Origin: Belliella baltica DSM 15883
Lineage (GTDB): Bacteria; Bacteroidota; Bacteroidia; Cytophagales; Cyclobacteriaceae
DNA: 64,000 bases
NCBI RefSeq assembly: GCF_000265405.1
Contig: NC_018010.1
Span: 744,001 to 808,000, forward strand
Reading direction: 5' to 3'
This document shows positions 20,268 to 27,959 of this stretch, piece after piece (position 1 is the first letter of the stretch; the number at the start of each line of letters is the position of its first letter). Position numbers and translations under genes: made by a program. Under the pieces are notes generated by a model that had not been told where the DNA came from, searched no databases, and was given only the letters and a program-made list of their open reading frames with translations.

Positions 20268-20944
20268 TTTAATTGGTTAATCAGTTTGTCTTCTATTTTT
20301 CTTTCTGCTCTTCGAAGCCTTACTCTAACAATGGTCAACCATGTCCCAAGAAGCGTCCAAGCAATGACTGCTGGGTAAAACACCTTTCGAAGATTGCTGT
20401 CCATGTCATAGGCATTGAAGCCAGGATTTCCACCATTCCCTGGATGAAGGCTATCTGTCAGTCTTGGTAATACGAAAATCAAAGGAATGAAGGCAGCAAA
20501 AGCAAAAATATTATAAACAGCTCCTATTCTTCCCCTCTGTTGAACATCTGTAAGTGAATTTCTTAAAATCAAATAGGCAAAGTACATCAATAAACCAATC
20601 GCAGAAGCATTTTGCTTCGGATCTCCACTCCAATAGTCGCCCCAAGTGAATTTGGCCCAAAGCATTCCAGTCACTATACCCAACACTCCGAAAAGAATTG
20701 CTGCATTGGTGAATTCTATAGCGATATCATCATTTCTCAAATCATTTGTTCGAAGAAATTTGATGCTATAAATCACTGCCACCACCAACATGATGATCAT
20801 CCCAAACCACATGGTTACATGGAAATATAAGGCTCTGATAGTTTCGTTGAGGATAGGAAGTCGGGGAACATCGAGTAAGAGACCTGCTACGATAGTATAG
20901 GTAAGTAATACTATCGTAAGAATTTTCCACCAGCTTGATTTCAT
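20264..20944 (-). CDS. ccmC: Heme exporter/handling protein CcmC
   Basis: A 226-residue protein with six hydrophobic segments and the WWD-type motif WGDYWSGDPKQNAS near residues 96-110, flanked by conserved His residues (FHVTMWFGM near residue 41). CcmC loads heme onto CcmE. It overlaps the next gene (ccmD) by 4 nt and lies 118 nt downstream of ccmB. Confidence 0.9.
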   Translation of the reverse strand: MKSSWWKILTIVLLTYTIVAGLLLDVPRLPILNETIRALYFHVTMWFGMIIMLVVAVIYSIKFLRTNDLRNDDIAIEFTNAAILFGVLGIVTGMLWAKFTWGDYWSGDPKQNASAIGLLMYFAYLILRNSLTDVQQRGRIGAVYNIFAFAAFIPLIFVLPRLTDSLHPGNGGNPGFNAYDMDSNLRKVFYPAVIAWTLLGTWLTIVRVRLRRAERKIEDKLINQLK

Positions 20945-21062
20945 GTATTTGATCTTTGCTTTTCAAGCGCAAAAATAAGGCATAAGTTCCTGATTTCTGT
21001 GCTTTTTGTTACTTATTTGAGCAGTTCCAAAGGAATGTCGATAAATTGATGAATTTTCAATA

Positions 21063-21728
21063 TCAACTCCTCCATAAATAAGGAAATAAGATATAAGCTG
21101 TGGCAGAAATAATGGCATTGATTGCCAATAAGGTGACGATTTTGTCCACACTGACACTCCAGTCCAATCCATCTATGGCGTTTTTGGATACACGTATGGT
21201 CATCAAAAGTATGGGGATAATTACTGGGAAGCTCAAAATAGCCATCAAAGTGGCATTATTACTAGCCTTGGAAGCGATACCAGATACCATCGTCAAACAA
21301 GCAGAGAAGCCTAAAGAACCAAGCACCAAGTTCAATATAAATAACCCTTGGTCTTGCACAGGATTCCCAAGAATCACACTAAAAACCAAATAACCCAATA
21401 ACGCCAAGACCAAAGTCAAAACAGCGTTATAAACAATCTTCGAAACAATAATAGCCTCTGGTGAAGCTATCATATAATAGTACAATTGCCGTCCCTGATG
21501 CTCTTGCACAAAACTTTTGGCCACGGCGTTCACTGCTGAAAAAAGAATAATAATCCAATACAAGGCATTCCAAGTAGGTATTCCAATATTTCCCTGCTTG
21601 GCTCCCACACTCAAGTACGTAATAAAAACTGCTGAAACTACATAAAGCAAAATCCCATTGAGGGCATACTTCTGACGCCATTCTAGCGTGAGTTCTTTGA
21701 GGACAAGTGTTCGTATTTGATTTAACAT
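21063..21728 (-). CDS. ccmB: Heme exporter protein CcmB
   Basis: A 221-residue, six-helix membrane subunit of the CcmAB ABC transporter family, with the early LTLEWRQKYALNG block and ASPEAIIVSKI. It is the first gene of the ccmB-C-D-E-F run. The ATPase partner CcmA is not adjacent: upstream lies a divergent DUF2200 gene, so CcmA must be elsewhere or absent. The start precedes a 292-bp divergent intergenic region holding an 11-bp-period repeat array. Confidence 0.9.
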   Translation of the reverse strand: MLNQIRTLVLKELTLEWRQKYALNGILLYVVSAVFITYLSVGAKQGNIGIPTWNALYWIIILFSAVNAVAKSFVQEHQGRQLYYYMIASPEAIIVSKIVYNAVLTLVLALLGYLVFSVILGNPVQDQGLFILNLVLGSLGFSACLTMVSGIASKASNNATLMAILSFPVIIPILLMTIRVSKNAIDGLDWSVSVDKIVTLLAINAIISATAYILFPYLWRS

Positions 21729-21754
21729 GATGTCTTATTCAAGGTCAAAGTTAT

Positions 21755-21830
21755 GAAAATGATAGATATAAGGTGGATTTAGATAGGAAATAAGGTAGAT
21801 ATAAGGTTGAAATATGATAGAAATAAATTA
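21755..21830 (+). repeat. Degenerate 11-bp tandem repeat array
   Basis: One 10-bp unit and six consecutive 11-bp units can be laid out from 21755: GATATAAGGTG, GATTTAGATAG, GAAATAAGGTA, GATATAAGGTT, GAAATATGATA, GAAATAAATTA. Every unit starts with GA. The array fills the centre of the divergent ccmB/DUF2200 intergenic region; related units recur on the far side of the DUF2200 gene. Confidence 0.7.
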
Positions 21831-22020
21831 AACACAGCTTTTAAACTTGTTTCCTGATAAGCAATACATATTTACCACACAATCATAGCACCATGTAAAT
21901 ATCTATTTCAAAATTATTCTCAAAGCATATTTCACGAACCTGCCTGCATTTTTGGAGATTATATTTCCACTTTATTTCAAAGAATCCTAAATTTAAACTC
22001 CCTGAAAAATAATATAGATT

Positions 22021-22380
22021 ATGATTCCTACTCCAGAACACAACGAAAGAATGGCAAAAATGACCTTTGCTTCGGTCTATCCACATTATGTTGCCAAAGT
22101 GGAAAAGAAAGACAGAACCAAAGAAGAACTGCATGAAGTGATCACCTGGCTGACAGGATTTGATGATGAGAAGATTCAGACCTTGATCGATGAAAAGGTT
22201 ACTTTTGAGCAGTTTTTTGCACATGCAAAGCTACATCCGAATGCAGAAATGATCACAGGAACCATCTGTGGCTACAAGATTCAAGAGATTGCTAACCCAC
22301 TCACAAAGCAAGTTCGATACTTAGATAAATTGGTGGATGAACTTGCCAAAGGAAAGAAAATGGAGAAGATATTAAGGTGA
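22021..22380 (+). CDS. DUF2200 family protein
   Basis: A 119-residue soluble protein matching the DUF2200 pattern: an N-terminal ERMAKMTFASVYPHYVAKVE block, a central WLTGFD motif, and a C-terminal helix rich in Lys and Glu. No enzymatic function is known for the family. It is flanked on both sides by 11-bp-period repeat arrays and is transcribed away from ccmB. Confidence 0.8.
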   Translation: MIPTPEHNERMAKMTFASVYPHYVAKVEKKDRTKEELHEVITWLTGFDDEKIQTLIDEKVTFEQFFAHAKLHPNAEMITGTICGYKIQEIANPLTKQVRYLDKLVDELAKGKKMEKILR

Positions 22381-22417
22381 TATTGAAAGGTATTGGGATA
22401 TTTTTCAATATCTTGAT

Positions 22418-22467
22418 ATACATGGAAATAAATAGAAATAAGGTGGGAATACTTTGAAATATTAGAT
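22418..22467 (+). repeat. Second 11-bp-period repeat array
   Basis: Units GAAATAAATA, GAAATAAGGTG, GGAATACTTT and GAAATATTAG follow one another downstream of the DUF2200 gene. GAAATAAGGT is shared with the array at 21755-21830. Confidence 0.5.
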
Positions 22468-22544
22468 TGAGAAAATTCTTTTGAATTTAGTCTAAATCCA
22501 TTACCTTGAAGTCTTTATTTAGTTGATCCACGAAAAGTAGATTT

Positions 22545-22892
22545 ATGGATTTCTTTAAAAAACACATTATAACAATTTACCGAGTAGCATTATTTTTAGT
22601 TTTAGCGGCTATAGTTCTTGGCTATTTCATTGATTTCGGAGATGAAATAGACGCATTGATCAGAACCATCATGTTTTGTTTAATCGGAATTGCCTATTTG
22701 ACTTTTGCTTGGGCTTTTGACAAACCTGCGCTTAAACTCACCTTTCTTAGTTGCGGGATTTATGTGATCATCATGAACTTTCTGCCTGATTTTGAAATCA
22801 AATCAATCATAGGCATCATCTGTATTGTAATACCATTTATACTTATACGAATTTTACCTGATGAAGAAGACAAAGAAGACTCTTTAATATAA
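22545..22892 (+). CDS. Small polytopic membrane protein of unknown function
   Basis: A 115-residue protein with four hydrophobic segments (IYRVALFLVLAAIVLGYFI, IMFCLIGIAYLTFAWAF, LTFLSCGIYVIIM, IIGIICIVIPFILI) and an acidic C-terminal tail. No family is recognised. Its stop codon overlaps the start of the next gene (TAATG), so the two are translationally coupled. Confidence 0.6.
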   Translation: MDFFKKHIITIYRVALFLVLAAIVLGYFIDFGDEIDALIRTIMFCLIGIAYLTFAWAFDKPALKLTFLSCGIYVIIMNFLPDFEIKSIIGIICIVIPFILIRILPDEEDKEDSLI

Positions 22893-23152
22893 TGAAATAC
22901 ACTACCATCTTCCTTGACAACAAGAAAATAGAAATTTTCAACTCACTTTTAGGTAAAGAAACCATAAAAGTAGATGACCAAATTGTTTCTTCAAAGTACT
23001 CCATTTTCGGTGCTGACCATCATTTTTCCTTAAAAGAAGAAGAGAATACAAATCATTATCAATTCAAATTCTCATTGGGAATCAATGGAATAGTCTATGA
23101 CTTCTACAAAAATGGCAAACCCATCATAGAATCGGAAAAGGAGGTTGCTTGA
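22892..23152 (+). CDS. Small soluble protein of unknown function
   Basis: An 86-residue protein without signal peptide or membrane segment. It alternates short beta-prone stretches (YTTIFLDNKKIEIFNSLLG, HYQFKFSLGINGIVYDFY), suggesting a small beta-sandwich. It starts in the TAATG overlap with the upstream membrane protein gene. An AAAAGGAGG run just before its stop may serve a short frame that overlaps its end. Confidence 0.55.
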   Translation: MKYTTIFLDNKKIEIFNSLLGKETIKVDDQIVSSKYSIFGADHHFSLKEEENTNHYQFKFSLGINGIVYDFYKNGKPIIESEKEVA

Positions 23153-23226
23153 CTTTTCTATTAATCTTCCTAATGTTCACAATAGGAATTACACTAGGTA
23201 TCTTAAAAGCTAAAGGACTTATATAA
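23149..23226 (+). CDS. Possible 25-residue membrane micropeptide
   Basis: A TTG at 23149 overlaps the stop codon of the upstream gene and opens a 25-codon frame ending at a TAA. It would encode one hydrophobic helix (FLLIFLMFTIGITLGIL) with a basic end. AAAAGGAGG ends 4 nt before the TTG, unusually Shine-Dalgarno-like for a Bacteroidota gene. It is short and may be chance. Confidence 0.3.
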   Translation: MTFLLIFLMFTIGITLGILKAKGLI

Positions 23227-23255
23227 TTTCTATTTCAAAAGTATATCCCTAGTAT

Positions 23256-23337
23256 CAACTAATATCACAAAGTAAATATCTACCAATATCGCCAAAGGCT
23301 AATATCCACTAACATCAAGATATTTTACCAAGCCTGT
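23256..23337 (+). repeat. Third periodic repeat array (AATATC units)
   Basis: AATATC or a one-base variant recurs at roughly 10-16 bp steps (CTAATATCACA, AAATATCTACC, AATATCGCC, CTAATATCCAC, TAACATCAAG). The units resemble the reverse complement of those flanking the DUF2200 gene. The array lies in the 334-bp gap before htpG; the rest of that gap holds only the possible micropeptide. Confidence 0.5.
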
Positions 23338-23486
23338 CTACCGAAAGGAAGAGGCATGTTTCTACATATTTCACGAAATATATTTCTTTTTAAACTGCCA
23401 AAATGACACTTTTCACCCTTTGGAACAAGCATTGATAAGGCTGTATTGTCAAAATTGTTTATCAATAATTAAAATTCAATATAGCT

Positions 23487-25370
23487 ATGCAGGAAAAAGG
23501 AACCATCTCGATACATACCGAGAATATTTTCCCGATCATCAAAAAGTTCTTATACTCAGACAATGAGATTTTCCTTCGTGAATTGGTATCCAATGCGGTA
23601 GATGCCACCCAAAAAATCAAAAGATTGGCCACATTAGGTCAATATACAGGAGATCTTGGAGATACCACTGTGGAAGTGGCTTTCGACAAAGACAAAAAGA
23701 CCATCACCATCTCCGATAGAGGACTTGGGATGACAGCCGAAGAGATCAAAAAGTACATCAATCAAATCGCTTTTTCTGGGGCTACTGAATTCGTAGAGAA
23801 ATTCAAAGACGCCAAAGATGCCAATGAAATCATCGGTAAATTTGGTTTGGGTTTCTACTCGGCATTTATGGTGGCGCACACTGTGGAAATCAACTCCCTT
23901 TCTTACCAAGAAGGCTCTGAGCCTGCCAAATGGACGTGTGACGGAAGTACATCTTTCGAAATTTCCGAAGGCAGCAGAACAGAAAGAGGAACCGACATCA
24001 TCCTTCACATCAATGAAGAGTCCGAAGAATTCCTAGACAAGTGGAAACTTCAAGGAATCCTTGACAAATACTGCAAATTCCTCCCTGTCACGATCAAGTT
24101 CGGAACAAAGACCGAAAGTGTGGAAGATGGTGTGGATGAAGAAGGTAAGAAAAAATGGAAATCTGTAGAAGTTGACAACATCATCAATACTACTTCACCG
24201 ATCTGGACCAAGTCTCCAGGTGATTTGACTGACGAGGAATACCTTGCTTTCTACAAGGAACTCTATCCAATGAGTGAAGACCCGCTTTTCTGGATTCACT
24301 TGAATGTAGATTATCCGTTTAACTTGACCGGAGTCTTGTATTTCCCGAAAGTGAAAAATGACTTCGATTTCCAGAAAAACAAGATCAAGCTTTACAGCAG
24401 ACAGGTGTTTATCACGGACGAAGTGAAGGACATCGTTCCTGAATTCTTGATGTTGCTACACGGTGTGATCGATTCTCCAGATATTCCATTGAACGTATCG
24501 AGAAGCTTCTTGCAGGCTGATGGAAATGTGAAAAAGATCAACAACTACATCACGAAGAAAGTGGCGGATAAGTTGGCGGAGCTTTACAAGAAGGACAGAA
24601 AAGTTTACGAAGACAAATGGAATGATATTGGCCTTTTTGTAAAGTACGGAATGATTTCTGAAGAGAAATTTGCTGAAAAAGGAAAAGATTTCGTCTTGCT
24701 GAAAAACACAAAAGGTGAATTCTATACACTTCCTGAATACAAGGAGAAAGTAAAGAGTATCCAAACTGACAAAAACGAGCAGACGATCTATTTATATGCT
24801 ACTGATATCAATAAGCAAGATGCATTTATCCAATCTGCAAACAAAAAAGACTATGATGTCTTGGTGATGGATTCTCCGATTGATAGTCATTTTATCCAGC
24901 ACTTGGAAGGCAAGGAAGAGAAGACACAACTAAAGCGCGTAGATGCTGATGTAGCAGAGAAGTTGATTCAAAAGGATGATGCATTTGCAAATTTACTTTC
25001 TGAAGAGCAATCCACTAAAGTGAAAGAAATCTTCGAAAAAGCGATTGACAACAAATCCTACAGTGTAGAAATCGAAGGCTTGAATCCTGAGGAGCTTCCG
25101 GTAACTGTGACGATGGATGAGTTTATGCGAAGAATGAAAGACATGGCTGCAACAGGCGGTGGAATGGGCTTCTATGGTTCACTTCCTGACAACTACAAAG
25201 TAGCCATCAACGGAAACCACAGCGTCATCGACAAAATCCTCAAAGCCGAAAGCGAAGAAGAACAAACCAAGCTTGCAAAGCAATCTTTCGACTTGGCACT
25301 CCTTGCTCAGGGCTTGTTAACAGGTAAGGACTTGACTGAGTTTGTGAAGCGTTCTGTTGGGATGATATAA
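23487..25370 (+). CDS. htpG: Molecular chaperone HtpG (Hsp90)
   Basis: A 627-residue cytosolic Hsp90. The GHKL ATPase domain shows FLRELVSNAVDATQKIKRL (motif I), SDRGLGM and GKFGLGFYSAFMV. The middle domain has FPKVKNDFDFQKNKIKLYSR and NVSRSFLQ. The C-terminal dimerisation domain ends in FVKRSVGMI. Length is normal. The last 130 bp are repeated at 26994-27123, and the sequence after the stop belongs to a 729-bp duplicated unit. Confidence 0.97.
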   Translation: MQEKGTISIHTENIFPIIKKFLYSDNEIFLRELVSNAVDATQKIKRLATLGQYTGDLGDTTVEVAFDKDKKTITISDRGLGMTAEEIKKYINQIAFSGATEFVEKFKDAKDANEIIGKFGLGFYSAFMVAHTVEINSLSYQEGSEPAKWTCDGSTSFEISEGSRTERGTDIILHINEESEEFLDKWKLQGILDKYCKFLPVTIKFGTKTESVEDGVDEEGKKKWKSVEVDNIINTTSPIWTKSPGDLTDEEYLAFYKELYPMSEDPLFWIHLNVDYPFNLTGVLYFPKVKNDFDFQKNKIKLYSRQVFITDEVKDIVPEFLMLLHGVIDSPDIPLNVSRSFLQADGNVKKINNYITKKVADKLAELYKKDRKVYEDKWNDIGLFVKYGMISEEKFAEKGKDFVLLKNTKGEFYTLPEYKEKVKSIQTDKNEQTIYLYATDINKQDAFIQSANKKDYDVLVMDSPIDSHFIQHLEGKEEKTQLKRVDADVAEKLIQKDDAFANLLSEEQSTKVKEIFEKAIDNKSYSVEIEGLNPEELPVTVTMDEFMRRMKDMAATGGGMGFYGSLPDNYKVAINGNHSVIDKILKAESEEEQTKLAKQSFDLALLAQGLLTGKDLTEFVKRSVGMI

Positions 25371-25453
25371 GTCTGACTCTCGCGAAGTAAGGCTGAGGTG
25401 CAGAGGGCGCGGAAGTTTTGTGCACGCTGAGACGCAGAGAAAATATGAGTTTT

Positions 25454-25498
25454 AAAAAACCCCGGAAACATCTCCAATAGATATTTCCGGGGTTTTTT
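25454..25498 (+). terminator. Terminator of htpG with invertible-looking loop
   Basis: A perfect 15-bp stem (AAAAAACCCCGGAAA / TTTCCGGGGTTTTTT) encloses a 15-nt loop, CATCTCCAATAGATA. In the second copy of the duplicated unit the loop is exactly the reverse complement. The stem can terminate transcription from either side. Confidence 0.85.
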
Positions 25499-25877
25499 GT
25501 TTTAAGGGGTAAACTCCAAATAATGAGGCAAACTCCTAATGCTTTCGTTTTTACAAAGAGCGCTTTTGTAATAATTATTATCACAACCTTATCCAAATTC
25601 ATTCCATAACCAAATATAATATCGGGTTACTAATTGATAACAAGTCAATCTTATCTAAAAAATTAGACTTAGGGGCAGATAACTAAAGCATTTTGCCACT
25701 TATTTCATAGTACTGTCATCCTATTTACAATAAAATAACATTTATCATCATAATATTCATTTTTAATCTATATATCGGATAATTTTATGACGATTTATTA
25801 CTATTCCTATGTAAAAATTTTTCTAACTGAAAATCAACCACTTATCTAATATCTTGAATTAATTTTTTAAGTAAAAC

Positions 25878-25907
25878 TTGACTTTTAATTAGGGGGGGGT
25901 ATGTTTA
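25878..25907 (+). promoter_or_regulatory. Bacteroidota promoter with G8 spacer, copy 1
   Basis: A TTG (-33 element) at 25878-25880 is followed by a 19-bp spacer that ends in eight G residues and then TATGTTTA (-7 element, consensus TAnnTTTG). This fits the Bacteroidota promoter layout. The start site would be about 55 nt upstream of the peptide gene ATG. The homopolymer places spacer length under slipped-strand control. The second copy has nine G residues. Confidence 0.6.
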
Positions 25908-25969
25908 GTGCAAGTTTTTGGCGCTAAAAGCTTTTTAATCTATTTATTAACAAATTTAATTTTATTAAG

Positions 25970-26209
25970 ATGAGAAAGTTAATTACAAAATTCATGTCAT
26001 TCAATCTAGCGATTGCATTTGCTTTGGGACTTACATTTATGCCAAATAGTGCTGAAGCTAGCGCATTTGGAAAAGATTGTGAAACCACTCAAATAGAGGT
26101 AGAGCCTGGCTCTTGCCCAAAAACAAAAACAGTTTGTAAACAAAAGTTTCTATGGATAACAGTAGGGACAGAGGTCAGTTATGACTTTGATTGTTCTGCT
26201 TTATTATAA
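25970..26209 (+). CDS. Small secreted four-cysteine peptide, copy 1
   Basis: A 79-residue precursor. Residues 1-31 form a Sec signal peptide ending near AEASA; the mature part is about 48 residues with four cysteines and no family I recognise. It resembles NVEALA-type small exported proteins of Bacteroidota in size and organisation, but the NVEALA motif itself is absent. It lies directly behind the duplicated leader and its poly-G promoter and is followed by a hairpin and a secreted-protein gene. Its sequence is unrelated to the peptide behind the other leader copy. Confidence 0.65.
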   Translation: MRKLITKFMSFNLAIAFALGLTFMPNSAEASAFGKDCETTQIEVEPGSCPKTKTVCKQKFLWITVGTEVSYDFDCSALL

Positions 26210-26214
26210 AATTA

Positions 26215-26237
26215 AATGGGGGAATTCATCCCCCATT
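26215..26237 (+). terminator. Hairpin between peptide gene and partner gene, copy 1
   Basis: A perfect 9-bp stem, AATGGGGGA / TCCCCCATT, with a 5-nt loop, starts 5 nt after the peptide stop. No strong T-run follows, so it may be an attenuator or mRNA-stabilising structure that lets the downstream gene be expressed at lower level. Confidence 0.55.
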
Positions 26238-26333
26238 AATTTATCAATTTGACTATTATAAAAATTAGCATCCATGGTAATAGTTAACCCAATAGATTTG
26301 ATCACTTAGTTAAATATTAAATAAGAAGAAACA

Positions 26334-26990
26334 ATGCTTACTGAGGACTTCCTTAAGATCATAAACTTACTCACTCTGATCTTTATATTAACCTGTAGAT
26401 TATCACTTGCCCAAGATTTATCTAGTCAAATTATTGAATTGGAAAAGGTTGAAGTCAAATCTGAGGGATTTCAGCTTGTGAATAATCCCAACTTTTCTAA
26501 GAAAAACGTAAGAGTAGGCGTTAAAGGTGAAGCTGTGGTTGTTTCCATTTTAAATCTAAATAAGGTCAAGGATAAAAATTTGCAAGGCCTAGAATTTTTC
26601 TTTAATCATAAGTGGTATACAGATGGAGTGGAACGATTTTTAATTCGTCCTGTAATTTATGGTGATGCGGATGGAAGGCCAGGAGAACTTTTATTTGAAG
26701 ACAACAAATCTTATAGCATTAACAAAAACCTTAATGAGAGATTTTTTATAGACTTAGTGAATTATAATTTAAATTTTAATGAGTTTGAACAAATATTTAT
26801 AGGTTTCCAACTTCTAAAAGAAACTGATATTGAATTAGAAGAGGATTTTAATTTTGTTATGAATGAAGTCAAATCAAAAACACCTCTTACCTATCTGAAA
26901 ATTTCCTGTTTGACTTGTAATTTCTTTCCAGACACACCAACTAAAAACAAAAGTATAGTTTTAAAATATATCGCTTTTTTTTCAAAGTAG
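26334..26990 (+). CDS. Secreted protein of unknown function, partner of peptide 1
   Basis: A 218-residue protein with a signal peptide ending near LSLAQ. The remainder looks like a beta-sandwich: RPVIYGDADGRPGELLFED followed by FIDLVNYNLNF and IFIGFQLL. This pattern resembles a C-terminal domain seen in carboxypeptidase-regulatory-like Bacteroidota surface proteins, but I cannot name the family firmly. Its stop is followed within a few bases by the start of the second copy of the duplicated unit, so the gene ends exactly at a recombination junction. Confidence 0.55.
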   Translation: MLTEDFLKIINLLTLIFILTCRLSLAQDLSSQIIELEKVEVKSEGFQLVNNPNFSKKNVRVGVKGEAVVVSILNLNKVKDKNLQGLEFFFNHKWYTDGVERFLIRPVIYGDADGRPGELLFEDNKSYSINKNLNERFFIDLVNYNLNFNEFEQIFIGFQLLKETDIELEEDFNFVMNEVKSKTPLTYLKISCLTCNFFPDTPTKNKSIVLKYIAFFSK

Positions 26991-26993
26991 GAT

Positions 26994-27123
26994 CAAAGCC
27001 GAAAGCGAAGAGGAACAAACCAAACTTGCCAAGCAATCTTTCGACCTTGCACTCCTTGCTCAAGGCTTGCTAACAGGTAAGGACTTGACTGAGTTTGTGA
27101 AGCGATCTGTTGGGATGATATAA
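26994..27123 (+). pseudogene. Promoterless htpG 3'-end fragment
   Basis: The sequence encodes the last 42 residues of HtpG and its stop, with no start of its own. Compared with the real htpG end it has 8 base differences in 7 codons, all synonymous, so the two peptides are identical. That pattern implies the fragment diverged inside a functional htpG gene elsewhere and arrived by recombination, rather than decaying here. Confidence 0.9.
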
Positions 27124-27207
27124 GTCTGGCTCTCGCGAAGTGCACCAAGGAGCAAAGTGTGCGGAAGTTTAGTGCACGCAGAGACGCAGAGAAAATTTGA
27201 GTATTAC

Positions 27208-27250
27208 AAAACCCTGGAAATATCTATTGGAGATGTTTTTGGGGTTTTTT
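27208..27250 (+). terminator. Decayed terminator with inverted loop, copy 2
   Basis: The counterpart of the htpG terminator. The loop TATCTATTGGAGATG (27221-27235) is the exact reverse complement of the copy 1 loop. The stem has several mismatches (ACCCTGGAAA against TTTTTGGGGT), so it is probably weaker. Confidence 0.6.
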
Positions 27251-27629
27251 GTTTTAATAGGTAAACTCCTAATAATGAGGTAAACTCCTAATAATTTCGT
27301 TTTTACAAAGAGCGCTTTTGTAATAATTATTGTCACAACCTTATCCAAATTCATTCCATAACCAAATATAATATCGGGTTACTAATTGATAACAAGTCAA
27401 TCTTATCTAAAAATTAGACTTAAAAACAGATTAAGCAAAGAGTTTTACCACTTATTTCTTAGTACTGTCATCCTATTTACAATAAAATAACATTTATCAT
27501 CATAATATTCATTTTTAATCTATATATCGGATAATTTTATGACGATTTATTACTATTTTAATAAAAAAATTTTTCTAACTGAAAATCAACTACTTATCTA
27601 AAATCTTGAATTATTTTTTTAAGTAAAAC

Positions 27630-27660
27630 TTGACTTTAAATTAGGGGGGGGGTATGTTTA
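27630..27660 (+). promoter_or_regulatory. Bacteroidota promoter with G9 spacer, copy 2
   Basis: The same elements as in copy 1 (TTG at 27630-27632, TATGTTTA at 27653-27660), but the spacer contains nine G residues and is 20 bp long. It drives the second peptide gene, whose ATG lies about 60 nt downstream. Confidence 0.6.
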
Positions 27661-27722
27661 GGTCAAGTTTTTGGCGCTAAAACCTTTTTAATCAATTTAT
27701 TAACAAATTAAATTTTATTATT

Positions 27723-27953
27723 ATGAAAAGTAAAATGTTTCTTTTTCTCTTTGGATTATTAGCCTTCATAGGGATCGGTATTTTCAATCTAAATGCAAAT
27801 GCTCAATCTTCACTTGAAGGTGGGGGCACAATGACTTGTGTTTTGGATAGAGACAGTATTTCAGGGGATGAATGGATGATTTGCGCAATGTATGATTGTC
27901 CCGATGGTTCAAGACAACAAGTTTGTAATTTAAGAGAAGTTATTGTTCACTAA
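27723..27953 (+). CDS. Small secreted four-cysteine peptide, copy 2
   Basis: A 76-residue precursor with a signal peptide of about 28 residues ending near NANAQ. The mature part, about 48 residues, again has four cysteines (in MTC, MIC, YDC, QVC) but no sequence similarity to peptide 1. The size and NANAQ-type cleavage region recall NVEALA-like exported peptides found next to beta-propeller lipoproteins in Bacteroidota, which fits the next gene. The family assignment is tentative. Confidence 0.65.
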   Translation: MKSKMFLFLFGLLAFIGIGIFNLNANAQSSLEGGGTMTCVLDRDSISGDEWMICAMYDCPDGSRQQVCNLREVIVH

Positions 27954-27959
27954 TTAAAA

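Larger units (their letters stand above)
25241..25969 (+). repeat. 729-bp duplicated unit, copy 1 (htpG 3' end plus leader)
   Basis: This stretch aligns along its whole length with 26994-27722. It contains the last 42 codons of htpG, an intergenic REP-like piece (CGCGAAGTAAGGC...GACGCAGAG), a terminator, a pair of 19-bp tandem repeats near 25507-25544, a near-palindrome at 25551-25571 (TTACAAAGAGCGC...TTGTAA), and a promoter with a poly-G spacer. Two blocks are identical in both copies: 25581-25661 and 25709-25805. Similarity stops at the ATG of the following peptide gene. Confidence 0.95.
26994..27722 (+). repeat. 729-bp duplicated unit, copy 2
   Basis: Partner of 25241-25969, 1753 bp downstream. 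It has the same total length despite several compensating small indels. The REP-like piece and terminator are diverged, while 27461-27557 is identical to copy 1. It carries 19-bp tandem repeats (AGGTAAACTCCTAATAAT, at 27259 and 27278) and a G9 promoter spacer. Similarity ends at the ATG of the second peptide gene. Confidence 0.95.

Noticed and set aside
25241..27722. Transposon or insertion sequence causing the duplication
   Set aside because: No transposase, terminal inverted repeats or target-site duplications were found; homology through htpG explains it better.
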